Below are positions 1 to 5,632 of a stretch of 10,781 nucleotides of DNA, piece after piece. The stretch covers positions 1 through 10,781 of the forward strand of contig JAGWSE010000357.1 of assembly GCA_028869395.1 (NCBI GenBank), in the 5' to 3' direction. Source of the stretch: Alphaproteobacteria bacterium. GTDB lineage: Bacteria > Pseudomonadota > Alphaproteobacteria > Caulobacterales > Caulobacteraceae. Position 1 is the stretch's first letter. The number at the start of each line of letters is the position of its first letter. The position numbers and the translations under genes are program-made. Below the pieces are notes generated by a model. The model ran no database searches. It was not told the origin of the DNA and saw only the letters and a program-made list of their open reading frames with translations.

Positions 1-147
1 AACCGCGTCGATATCACTCACCTTGACGTTGTTGAGGTAGGCGCCGCCCTCCTCGATCGCTCGCCGGGCGGCCGACTTGCTCTCGGCGATTTCGCAGGCC
101 GCCATCAGGTCGGCGACGGTCGGCCCGAGCCGGTTGACCCTCGCCAT
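1..147 (-). pseudogene. tyrS: Tyrosyl-tRNA synthetase C-terminal S4-domain fragment (partial at window edge)
   Basis: Read on the minus strand from about 131 leftwards, one frame encodes LGPTVADLMAACEIAES followed by KSAARRAIEEGGAYLNNVKV and SDIDAV. This is the typical S4 RNA-binding domain at the C-terminus of bacterial tyrosyl-tRNA synthetases, where it contacts the tRNA; the SKSAARR and GGAYLNNVKV blocks are the recognisable part. In a normal gene the catalytic Rossmann domain with HIGH and KMSKS motifs would be encoded to the right, at higher coordinates. No minus-strand frame there shows it, and the frame beyond 147 is only the antisense of the PaiB-like gene. An ATG on the minus strand at 147-145 could start a free-standing S4 mini-protein, but there is no room for a promoter before it. 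The gene continues past the left edge. I infer a truncated relic or a rearrangement junction. The wording resembles actinobacterial TyrS more than alphaproteobacterial forms, which is an impression from memory. Confidence 0.6.
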
Positions 148-757
148 GCACACGCCCGACGTCTTCAACGAAACCGACCGCGACGCGGTCTTCGACCATA
201 TCGAGAGGATCCGGCTGGGGGCCCTGATCGGTCCCGCCGGTCACGTGACCCACGTTCCCTTCATCCTGGACCGAGGGCGCGGCGGGCAGGGGACCCTGAT
301 CGGGCACATGGACGCCGCCAACCCGCACGCCCGCGCTCTGGCCGACGGCGGCGAGGCGCTGGTCGCCTTTGTCGGGCCGGACGCCTATGTGTCGCCCTCC
401 TGGTACGCCACTCGGCCGCGGGTGCCGACCTGGCTGTACGTGGCGGTCCACGCGCGAGGGCGGCTGCGCGTGATCGGCGACCACGACGGGCTGAAATCCA
501 TCCTGGAGCGTCAGTGCGAGGTCTTCGAACCCGCCGACAGCGGCTGGCGGATGGCGCAGGTCGACGGCTATGTGGAGCGGCTGATAGGGGCGATCATTGG
601 CTTCGAGGTCGAGGTCACGGGCCTCGAGTGCCAGGCGCGCCTCGCCCAGCAGAACGGCGCCGTGGACCGGGCCCGGGTGCTGGCCCAACTGCAGTCCGGC
701 AGCCTTCAGGACCGACGCGTGGCCGAGCTCATGGGTCGCGAAAAGGGGCGGGGGTGA
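146..757 (+). CDS. PaiB-family FMN-binding negative transcriptional regulator
   Basis: This encodes a 203-residue protein of the PaiB/FMN-binding split-barrel family, named after Bacillus subtilis PaiB, which represses sporulation and protease genes. Family hallmarks visible are the opening MHTPDVF (usually MYxPxxF), THVPFILD at residues 35-42, GHMDAANPHAR at 53-63, YVSPSWYAT at 81-89 and VPTWLYVAVHARG at 93-105. The length matches the usual ~200-210 residues. In homologues as I recall them the residue after VPTW is usually Asn; here it is Leu97, a possible departure near the flavin site. I chose the ATG at 146 because homology begins there; an ATG at 77 would add 23 unmatched residues that are antisense to the synthetase fragment. 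No clear Shine-Dalgarno precedes 146. The stop overlaps the start of the permease gene, so the two are co-translated. Its actual target is unknown, and a flavin-dependent enzymatic role is also possible. Confidence 0.9.
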   Translation: MHTPDVFNETDRDAVFDHIERIRLGALIGPAGHVTHVPFILDRGRGGQGTLIGHMDAANPHARALADGGEALVAFVGPDAYVSPSWYATRPRVPTWLYVAVHARGRLRVIGDHDGLKSILERQCEVFEPADSGWRMAQVDGYVERLIGAIIGFEVEVTGLECQARLAQQNGAVDRARVLAQLQSGSLQDRRVAELMGREKGRG

Positions 758-2313
758 GCCGGCTCGCCGCGCGGCTCCTCAGGCGCAAGTCCGTCGAGCG
801 TCTCGCGGCCGAGCGGGAGATCCACGGCCTGGATCGCACACTCGGCCCCGCGAGCCTCGTGCTCCTGGGCGTCGGCTGCATCATCGGCGCCGGTGTCTAC
901 GTGATGACCGGGGCGGCGGCGGCCCAATACGCCGGACCGGCGGTCATCCTGTCCTTCGTGCTGGCGGGAGCGGCCTGTGCGTTCACCGGCCTCTGCTACG
1001 CGGAACTCGCCTCGGTGCTTCCCGTGGCGGGCTCCTCGTACAGCTACGCCTATGCGTCGCTGGGCGAGGGCGCCGCCTGGGTGCTGGGCTGGCTCCTGAT
1101 GCTGGAATACGGCCTGGCCGGGGCGGCGCTCGCGGTAGGCCTGTCGAGCTATCTGTCGAGCCTGCTCGCCGGGATGGGCGTGCACCTGCCCGCCGTCATC
1201 GCGACCTCGTTCGTCCAGGCCCGCGAGGCGCCGGGCGGGGTGGCGTTCTCGATGGGCGGCGGCGTGAACCTGGTCGCGGTGGCCGCGCTCGCGGCCGCGG
1301 CGCTGCTGCTGGTCCGCGGCGTCGCGGAGTCGGCGCTGGCCAATGCGATCCTGGTGACAGTGAAGCTCGGCATTCTCGTCGCCTTCGTGGCGGTGGGCGC
1401 CCAGTCGGTCGACCCGCACAACTGGACACCGTTCGTGCCGCCCAACCAGGGCGGCTTCAGTTATGGCGCCCCGGGCGTATTCCGCGCCGCGTCCATGCTC
1501 TTTTTCGCCTACCTGGGCTTCGAGACGGTCTCGACGGCCGCCTCGGAAGCCCGCGATCCGCAGAAGGACATGCCCATCGGCATCCTGGGCTCGCTGCTCG
1601 TCTGCACGGTCGTCTACGTGGCGGTGGCCGCGGTGCTCACCGGAGTGGCGCCCTACAGGTCGCTCGGCGTCGCCGACCCGATCGCCGTGGCGGTGGACCA
1701 CATGGGCCGGCCGGGATTTGCAGGTCTGGTGAAGCTGGGCGCCGTGATGGGTCTCTCTTCGGTGCTGCTGGTCAACACCTATGGCCATTCCCGGATCTGC
1801 TTCGCGATGTCCCGCGACGGTCTGCTGCCGGGGGTCTTCGGGCGTCTGCACAGCGTGCGGCGCACGCCATGGCTCGGCACGCTCGCCGTCGCGGCGGCAG
1901 CGGCGATCGGCGCTGCGCTGCTGCCGATCAGCCTGCTGGGCGACCTGGTCAGCGTCGGCACGGGACTCGCCTTCTGCATCGTGGCGATGAGCGTGATCTG
2001 GCTGCGCAACACCCGCCCCGACCTGGCGCGGACGTTCCGCGTGCCGCTGGGCGGATTCCGGGTTCGCGGGCTCTGGATCGGGTGGACGCCGCTCGCCGCC
2101 ATCGTGCTGTGCCTGACCATGGTCGGGCCGGTGGTGATCGACGTGGTCCGCAAGGCGCTATCCGGCGATCCCCTTCCGGCCGCCATCCTCATCCTCTATG
2201 CGCTTGCGGGCGTTCTCATCTACGCCGCGTGGGGCTATCGCCATTCCGCCCTATCCGGCCTGGACGAAGCCGACGGGGCGGAGGTGAACCGGCCCGAAGC
2301 CCGCAGGGTCTAG
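754..2313 (+). CDS. APC-superfamily amino acid permease (cationic amino acid transporter-like)
   Basis: This is a 519-residue inner-membrane transporter that probably imports an amino acid, or exchanges one. The N-terminus has the CAT/YhdG-like lead-in RKSVERL, HGLDRTLG, then the unwound TM1 motif GVGCIIGAG at residues 39-47, which binds the substrate carboxylate in APC proteins. The TM6-region block FFAYLGFETVSTAASEARDP starts at residue 250 and the TM8-region block GHSRICFAMSRDGLLP at residue 344; both are diagnostic. Roughly 12-14 hydrophobic segments are spread along the protein, ending in a short charged tail (SGLDEADGAEVNRPEARRV). The GTG start at 754 overlaps the stop of the upstream PaiB-like gene as GTGA, with a purine-rich AAAAGGGGCGGG just before it. 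The frame is open upstream to 514, but that part is a shadow of the PaiB gene. The substrate cannot be decided from sequence. A polyamine or basic amino acid would fit the PaiB linkage, but that is speculation. Confidence 0.93.
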   Translation: MSRLAARLLRRKSVERLAAEREIHGLDRTLGPASLVLLGVGCIIGAGVYVMTGAAAAQYAGPAVILSFVLAGAACAFTGLCYAELASVLPVAGSSYSYAYASLGEGAAWVLGWLLMLEYGLAGAALAVGLSSYLSSLLAGMGVHLPAVIATSFVQAREAPGGVAFSMGGGVNLVAVAALAAAALLLVRGVAESALANAILVTVKLGILVAFVAVGAQSVDPHNWTPFVPPNQGGFSYGAPGVFRAASMLFFAYLGFETVSTAASEARDPQKDMPIGILGSLLVCTVVYVAVAAVLTGVAPYRSLGVADPIAVAVDHMGRPGFAGLVKLGAVMGLSSVLLVNTYGHSRICFAMSRDGLLPGVFGRLHSVRRTPWLGTLAVAAAAAIGAALLPISLLGDLVSVGTGLAFCIVAMSVIWLRNTRPDLARTFRVPLGGFRVRGLWIGWTPLAAIVLCLTMVGPVVIDVVRKALSGDPLPAAILILYALAGVLIYAAWGYRHSALSGLDEADGAEVNRPEARRV

Positions 2314-2326
2314 GTCCGCCGCGCCG

Positions 2327-3223
2327 TCAGGACTCGGCGAGTTCCAGCCGCTCCAGATCAGCGATCAGTCCGGGCCCGGTCGGGCGCCAGCCCAGCCGCC
2401 GGCGGGTCTCGTCGCTCGAGGCCGGCGCGTCATGTCCGGCGAACGCCGCGAGCCATCCGAAATGCGCCGCCGCCTCGTCGGAGCCGATCGAACGCACCGG
2501 AAGGCCCAGCCGATCGCCGAGCACCTCCGTGATGGCGCGAAGCGGCACGCCCTCTTCGGCGACCGCGTGATAGGTCGCACCACGCTCGGCCTTCTCCAGG
2601 GCCAGGCGGTAGAGCCGGGCCACGTCGAGGACATGGGCCGCGGGCCACCGGTTCGCCCCGTCCCCCACATAGGCGCAGACGCCCTTTTCCCGCGCGACCG
2701 CGATCGCATAGCTGACAAGACCCTGCCGGCGCGGGTCGTGCACCTGCGGCAGGCGGACCACGGAGGCGTTCGCGCCTTGCGTCGCGGCGGCCATGGCGGC
2801 TTCCTCGGATGCCGATCGCGGAACGGTCGCCGAGTCGGCCGGCGGATCGGCCTCGGTGGCCGGCCGCCCGCCGGCGCCCCGGACCATGCCGGTTCCGGAG
2901 GTCACGATCAGAGGGCGGTCCGAGCCGGCGAGCAGGGAACCCAGGGCCGCGATGACGCGCCGGTCGTCTTCGCAGTTCTGCAGGTAGCGCGAGAAGTCGT
3001 GGTTGAAGGCCAGATGGACGACGCCGTCCGCGCCGGCGGCGCCCATCTTCAGGCTTTCCAGGTCCTCGATCGAGCCGCGCTGCGCCTGGGCGCCCGCCAT
3101 CCTCAGCGCCGCCGCCCCTTCGTCGGAGCGCGAGAGCCCGAGCACCTCGTGGCCCGCGTCCAGGAGTTCCTTGACCAGGGCGGAGCCGATGAAGCCCGTG
3201 GCTCCCGTGATGAAAACGCGCAT
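2327..3223 (-). CDS. Atypical SDR-family NAD(P)-binding oxidoreductase / epimerase-like protein
   Basis: This is a 298-residue cytoplasmic protein of the extended/atypical short-chain dehydrogenase group (NAD-dependent epimerase/dehydratase-like). It opens with MRVFITGATGFIGSALVKEL, whose G7-x-x-G10-x-x-G13 binds the dinucleotide. LGLSRSDEGAAAL ends the second strand, VVHLAFNHDF and VTSGTGMV mark strands 4 and 5, and YAIAVAREKGVCAYVGDG and WPAAHVLDVARLY match the C-terminal substrate region of this group. The usual YxxxK catalytic pair is not apparent: the stretch where it should lie reads PRSASEEAA. This is common in atypical SDRs, so the reaction is uncertain. The ATG at 3223 is chosen over the one at 3310 because the Rossmann fold starts there and a GGAGA (3236-3232) lies 8 bases before it. 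It is divergent from the MmyB-type regulator, a frequent pairing that suggests control by that protein. It ends only 13 bases from the convergent permease gene. Confidence 0.92.
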   Translation of the reverse strand: MRVFITGATGFIGSALVKELLDAGHEVLGLSRSDEGAAALRMAGAQAQRGSIEDLESLKMGAAGADGVVHLAFNHDFSRYLQNCEDDRRVIAALGSLLAGSDRPLIVTSGTGMVRGAGGRPATEADPPADSATVPRSASEEAAMAAATQGANASVVRLPQVHDPRRQGLVSYAIAVAREKGVCAYVGDGANRWPAAHVLDVARLYRLALEKAERGATYHAVAEEGVPLRAITEVLGDRLGLPVRSIGSDEAAAHFGWLAAFAGHDAPASSDETRRRLGWRPTGPGLIADLERLELAES

Positions 3224-3231
3224 GGGACAGG

Positions 3232-3236
3232 TCTCC
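3232..3236 (-). promoter_or_regulatory. Ribosome binding site of the SDR gene
   Basis: GGAGA on the minus strand with an 8-base spacer to the ATG at 3223. It supports that start over the in-frame ATG at 3310, whose extra 29 residues lack any Rossmann homology. Confidence 0.7.
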
Positions 3237-3268
3237 GGTTGACGAAGACAAAGCCTGCCCTGCCGTGA

Positions 3269-3317
3269 CATCCTGTAAAAGTCGAGAACATATCCTGGTA
3301 TATGGACCAACAGGATG
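3269..3317. promoter_or_regulatory. Candidate operator region between SDR and MmyB-type regulator genes
   Basis: The 91-bp divergent gap contains the core ATCCTG three times: within CATCCTGT (3269-3276), within TATCCTGG (3291-3298), and inverted as ACAGGATG (3310-3317), which covers the regulator's ATG. The first two are 22 bp apart, about two helical turns, so they face the same side of the DNA. The outer pair forms an 8-bp perfect inverted repeat. The middle copy lies inside the imperfect palindrome CATATCCTGGTATATG (3289-3304). This arrangement fits binding by a dimeric XRE protein that represses both its own gene and the divergent SDR. The repeats are seen directly; the binding role is inferred. 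TATATG at 3299-3304 could be a -10 element for the regulator, placing the transcript start at or near the ATG. Confidence 0.5.
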
Positions 3318-4166
3318 GACCAGAGCGTCGGCGTCGGGAATCCGCTGGGCGCCTATCTGAGGGATCGGCGCGCACGTCTCGATCCGGCCGCCTTCGGCTT
3401 CCCGGAGGGGCGTCGGCGCACGCCGGGCCTGCGCCGCGAGGAGGTCGCCCAGCGGGCGAACATCAGCCCGACCTGGTACACCTGGCTCGAGCAGGGTCGC
3501 GGAGGGCCGCCGTCCGCTGAGGTGCTGGGCCGCATCGCCTCAGCCCTCATGCTCACCGACCTCGAGCGCGAGCATCTGTTCCTCCTCGGCCTGGGTCGCC
3601 CGCCCGAGACGCGCTACCGCCAGAGCGCAGGGGTGACGCCGCGGCTGCAGCGCGTGCTCGACGCCCTCGAACCGACGCCGGCCCTGATCCGGACGGCGAC
3701 CTGGGACGTGGTCGCCTGGAATCGCGCGGTCCGGGTGATGCTGGCGGACTATGGCGCCTTGCCGCCGAAGGAGCGCAACCTGTTGCGGCGGATGTTCGTC
3801 GACCCTGATTCCCGGGCCGCCCAGCACGATTGGGAACGCGTCGCGCGCTTCGTCGTGGGCGCCTTCAGGGTCGACGCGGCGCGGGCCGGCGCCGCGGCCG
3901 AGGTGCAGCCGCTGGTCGACGAACTGCGCCGCCTGAGCCCGGAGTTCGAGGCCATGTGGCGCGACAACCAGGTCCAGGGCCCGGGCGAGGGGGTCAAGCA
4001 CATCCGCCATCCGGTGCTCGGCGAGATCTCGTTCGAACATTCTTCCTTTGCGATCGACGGCCGGCCCGACCTCAGCATGATCGTCTACAATCCCGTGGAA
4101 GCCGCGGACCTCGAGCGGATCGGATCGCTCATGCAGGCAGGATCGGCCGGCGGCGATCAGGCCTGA
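3315..4166 (+). CDS. XRE-family transcriptional regulator with MmyB-like ligand-binding domain
   Basis: This 283-residue DNA-binding protein has an N-terminal helix-turn-helix at about residues 11-90. The block TPGLRREEVAQRANIS (36-51) followed by TWYTWLEQGR (53-62) is the family signature, with the recognition helix around 48-58. The rest (about 108-275) matches the MmyB-like PAS-type ligand-binding domain: PALIRTATWDVVAWNRA, the NLLRRMFVDP block, and FEHSSFAIDGRPDLSMIVYNP near the C-terminus. Members are usually ~260-290 residues and often sit divergent from an SDR or other oxidoreductase that they repress, as here. The domain has been proposed to bind a fatty-acid-like ligand in one structure, but the ligand here is unknown. 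The ATG at 3315 has no Shine-Dalgarno at proper spacing, so translation could be leaderless. The secreted hydrolase follows on the same strand after 94 bases and could be co-transcribed. Confidence 0.94.
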   Translation: MDQSVGVGNPLGAYLRDRRARLDPAAFGFPEGRRRTPGLRREEVAQRANISPTWYTWLEQGRGGPPSAEVLGRIASALMLTDLEREHLFLLGLGRPPETRYRQSAGVTPRLQRVLDALEPTPALIRTATWDVVAWNRAVRVMLADYGALPPKERNLLRRMFVDPDSRAAQHDWERVARFVVGAFRVDAARAGAAAEVQPLVDELRRLSPEFEAMWRDNQVQGPGEGVKHIRHPVLGEISFEHSSFAIDGRPDLSMIVYNPVEAADLERIGSLMQAGSAGGDQA

Positions 4167-4260
4167 GCGGCTCTGGGCCCGCCTTCGCGCTCGTCCGAAC
4201 GCAGGTTTGTGGCGCTCAGACAGCTCTGCTATCGAGCCCGCTCTTCGTCGGGGGATTCCG

Positions 4261-5256
4261 TTGCGCTATTGCAGATCCAGGCTCGCCGCGGCCTTCGTGG
4301 CGTTCGCCGTCGCCGCGGCGACGCTCGTTTCAGGCGCCCGCGCTCATGCGGCCGCCACGCCGACCGCCGCCGCGGGACTCGCCCCCGGGGCGCACACCTT
4401 CCAGGCGGGCGGGGTCCGCCTCTGGTATCGTGTGGCCGGCCCGCAAGCCGGCGCGCCGGTCGTCTTCCTGCACGGCGGACCAGGGGAGGGCAGCCAGACC
4501 TTCGCCAAGTTCGCTGGCCCGGTCCTGGAGCGCCGGCTCCGCATGGTCTACTTCGACCAGCGCGGCAGCGGACGCTCCGAACGTCCCAAAGACCCCGCCG
4601 CCTATTCGATGGACCGGCTCGTTGAGGACATCGACTCGCTGCGCCGTCAGCTCGGGGTGGACCGGATCTCCCTCATCGGCCACTCGTTCGGAACGGTGCT
4701 GGCGCTGGAGTATGCCGCTCGCTATCCCGATCACGTCGCGCGCGTCGTCCTGGCCGCCTCCGTTCCTGACGCGCCCGCCGCGCTGAAGATCCAGTGCCGC
4801 CGGCTCGCGCGAACGGACCCGCCCGCCTACAGGCGAGCGCTTGCGGCCGGCGCCCGGGCGGGTGTCGGCTGCAACCCCTTCGCGGCCTACGACGGCCCTG
4901 CGCAGAAGGCGTTCGTGTACCGCAACATGTTCCCCGATCCGGCCACAGGCCGGCTGGTCGACGAGAGCGACAACGCCAACGGATTGGGCAACACCGGCGA
5001 AATGTCGAACGCCGTGTTCAACAGCGGCTTCCTGCACTACCGCTTCCGGAGCGCCGCGGCTGTGACCGCGCCCGTGCTGATCATCGCGGGCGGGGCCGAC
5101 CACCAGGCCGTCGTCCAACCGCAGCGGGCGCTGGCCGCGGCGCTTCCGCGAGGTCGCATCGTCGTCCTGCCGGGGCGCGGCCACTTCATGTTCGTGGAGG
5201 ACCCCGCGGGCTTCGGCAGGCTCGTGGTCCCGTTCCTTTCGCGGCCCCGGAGGTGA
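4261..5256 (+). CDS. Exported alpha/beta hydrolase, proline iminopeptidase (S33)-like
   Basis: With a TTG start at 4261 this gives a 331-residue protein. Residues 1-30 form a typical Sec signal peptide (MRYCRSRL, then a hydrophobic core, then SGARAHA), so it probably acts in the periplasm. The fold is clear: oxyanion motif HGGPG at 71-75, DQRGSGRS at 99-106, nucleophile elbow GHSFG with Ser142, acid Asp280 in GGADHQ and base His308 in GRGHFMF. HGGPG plus DQRGxGxS is the signature of proline iminopeptidase-like hydrolases that release N-terminal residues from peptides, but these motifs also occur in esterases, so the substrate is open. The frame extends upstream to a TTG at 4207. I chose 4261 because the positively charged start of a signal peptide lies there and GGGGGA (4250-4255) sits 5 bases before it; no ATG is available. 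It follows the MmyB-type regulator by 94 bases and ends just before a strong hairpin. Confidence 0.88.
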   Translation: MRYCRSRLAAAFVAFAVAAATLVSGARAHAAATPTAAAGLAPGAHTFQAGGVRLWYRVAGPQAGAPVVFLHGGPGEGSQTFAKFAGPVLERRLRMVYFDQRGSGRSERPKDPAAYSMDRLVEDIDSLRRQLGVDRISLIGHSFGTVLALEYAARYPDHVARVVLAASVPDAPAALKIQCRRLARTDPPAYRRALAAGARAGVGCNPFAAYDGPAQKAFVYRNMFPDPATGRLVDESDNANGLGNTGEMSNAVFNSGFLHYRFRSAAAVTAPVLIIAGGADHQAVVQPQRALAAALPRGRIVVLPGRGHFMFVEDPAGFGRLVVPFLSRPRR

Positions 5257-5260
5257 GGGG

Positions 5261-5293
5261 GGCTTGCGGCCGCAGCTGAACGGCCGCGAAGCC
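5261..5293 (+). terminator. Stem-loop after the hydrolase gene, terminator-like
   Basis: GGCTTGCGGCCG (5261-5272) pairs with CGGCCGCGAAGCC (5281-5293) over 12 bp with one bulged G, around the loop CAGCTGAA. It lies 4 bases after the hydrolase stop. There is no T-run after it, so intrinsic termination is not certain; it could instead protect the 3' end or work together with Rho. Confidence 0.5.
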
Positions 5294-5375
5294 TCTGGAG
5301 GTCCCCGGAGGGGCGAGCGGTGCGGGATGCGTGCGATCGCCTGGCCTCGGGCGCCGCCGCGCCGATGTCGCGCAA

Positions 5376-5405
5376 TGCAAAATTTTCAATAAATGTAAAA
5401 TTTGC
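5376..5405. promoter_or_regulatory. AT-rich repeat cluster upstream of the receptor gene
   Basis: Direct repeats TGCAAAATTT (5376-5385) and TGTAAAATTT (5394-5403) lie 18 bp apart. GCAAAATTTT (5377-5386) and AAAATTTGC (5397-5405) also form a near-perfect dyad. The 30-base run is far more AT-rich than its surroundings. It reads as a binding site for a regulator or for a nucleoid protein; which one cannot be told from sequence. Confidence 0.45.
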
Positions 5406-5440
5406 GGACGGCGTCGCCCGCCCTCTGTGGAATGCGCCCT

Positions 5441-5464
5441 GGGCGGAGCTTCGCTCCTGCGCCC
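5441..5464 (+). repeat. GC-rich hairpin flanked by an 8-bp direct repeat
   Basis: GGAGC (5445-5449) and GCTCC (5453-5457) pair around a TTC loop. GGGC (5441-5444) and GCCC (5461-5464) extend the stem across a TGC bulge. TGCGCCCT occurs directly before (5433-5440) and overlapping its end (5458-5465). It could be a REP-like intergenic element or a folded leader; no function can be assigned. Confidence 0.4.
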
Positions 5465-5565
5465 TACCTCTGGTGGGTTTTCGAGCACTTGGGAGTTCGC
5501 GGCGGCGAAATTCGCCTTGTGGCCATTTCAGGGCATCGCCAGCCGTTGTTCGGCGGATTACGGTA

Positions 5566-5581
5566 TTTACATTTAATTGCA
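5566..5581. promoter_or_regulatory. Second AT-rich motif, inverted copy of the upstream element
   Basis: TTTACATTTAATTGCA here reads on the other strand as TGCAATTAAATGTAAA. It shares the 9-bp AAATGTAAA (5391-5399) and the TGCAA end with the cluster near 5376-5399, in inverted orientation and about 170 bp away. Its placement next to the likely promoter suggests an operator. Confidence 0.45.
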
Positions 5582-5604
5582 TCGTGGCAGTCTGTGCGGA
5601 TAAC
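5577..5604 (+). promoter_or_regulatory. Possible sigma-70-type promoter of the receptor gene
   Basis: TTGCAT (5577-5582) could serve as the -35 and GATAAC (5599-5604) as the -10, with a 16-base spacer. This would give a leader of about 20 bases containing the GGGGAGGA ribosome binding site. The -35 overlaps the AT-rich motif at 5566-5581, so a protein bound there would block the promoter. The match is moderate and prediction in GC-rich alphaproteobacteria is weak. Confidence 0.35.
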
Positions 5605-5617
5605 CGCCGTAGGGCGT

Positions 5618-5625
5618 GGGGAGGA
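5618..5625 (+). promoter_or_regulatory. Strong ribosome binding site of the TonB-dependent receptor
   Basis: GGGGAGGA lies 7 bases before the ATG at 5633 and fixes that start. Confidence 0.75.
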
Positions 5626-5632
5626 TTCGTGA

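Larger units (their letters stand above)
5257..5632. other. Non-coding region upstream of the TonB-dependent receptor
   Basis: This 376-base stretch separates the hydrolase from the receptor. It holds, in order, a terminator-like hairpin (5261-5293), an AT-rich repeat cluster (5376-5405), a GC hairpin (5441-5464), a second AT-rich motif (5566-5581), a possible promoter (5577-5604) and a strong ribosome binding site. Small open frames crossing it have no recognisable protein pattern and no good start signal, so I call no gene here. The length and the local drop in GC suggest a regulatory leader for the receptor. Confidence 0.7.

Noticed and set aside
77..145. Upstream ATG for the PaiB-like protein
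   Set aside because: The added residues are antisense to the synthetase fragment and the family's opening motif starts at 146.
514..753. N-terminal extension of the permease frame
   Set aside because: It lies inside the PaiB-like gene, has low-complexity Arg/Gly-rich content, and the permease homology begins just after the GTG at 754.
2314..2326. Shared terminator between the convergent permease and SDR genes
   Set aside because: The gap is only 13 bases and shows no stem-loop.
4207..4260. Upstream TTG start for the secreted hydrolase
   Set aside because: It would put 18 polar residues before an otherwise complete signal peptide; the TTG at 4261 has a GGGGGA at suitable distance. It is not fully excluded.
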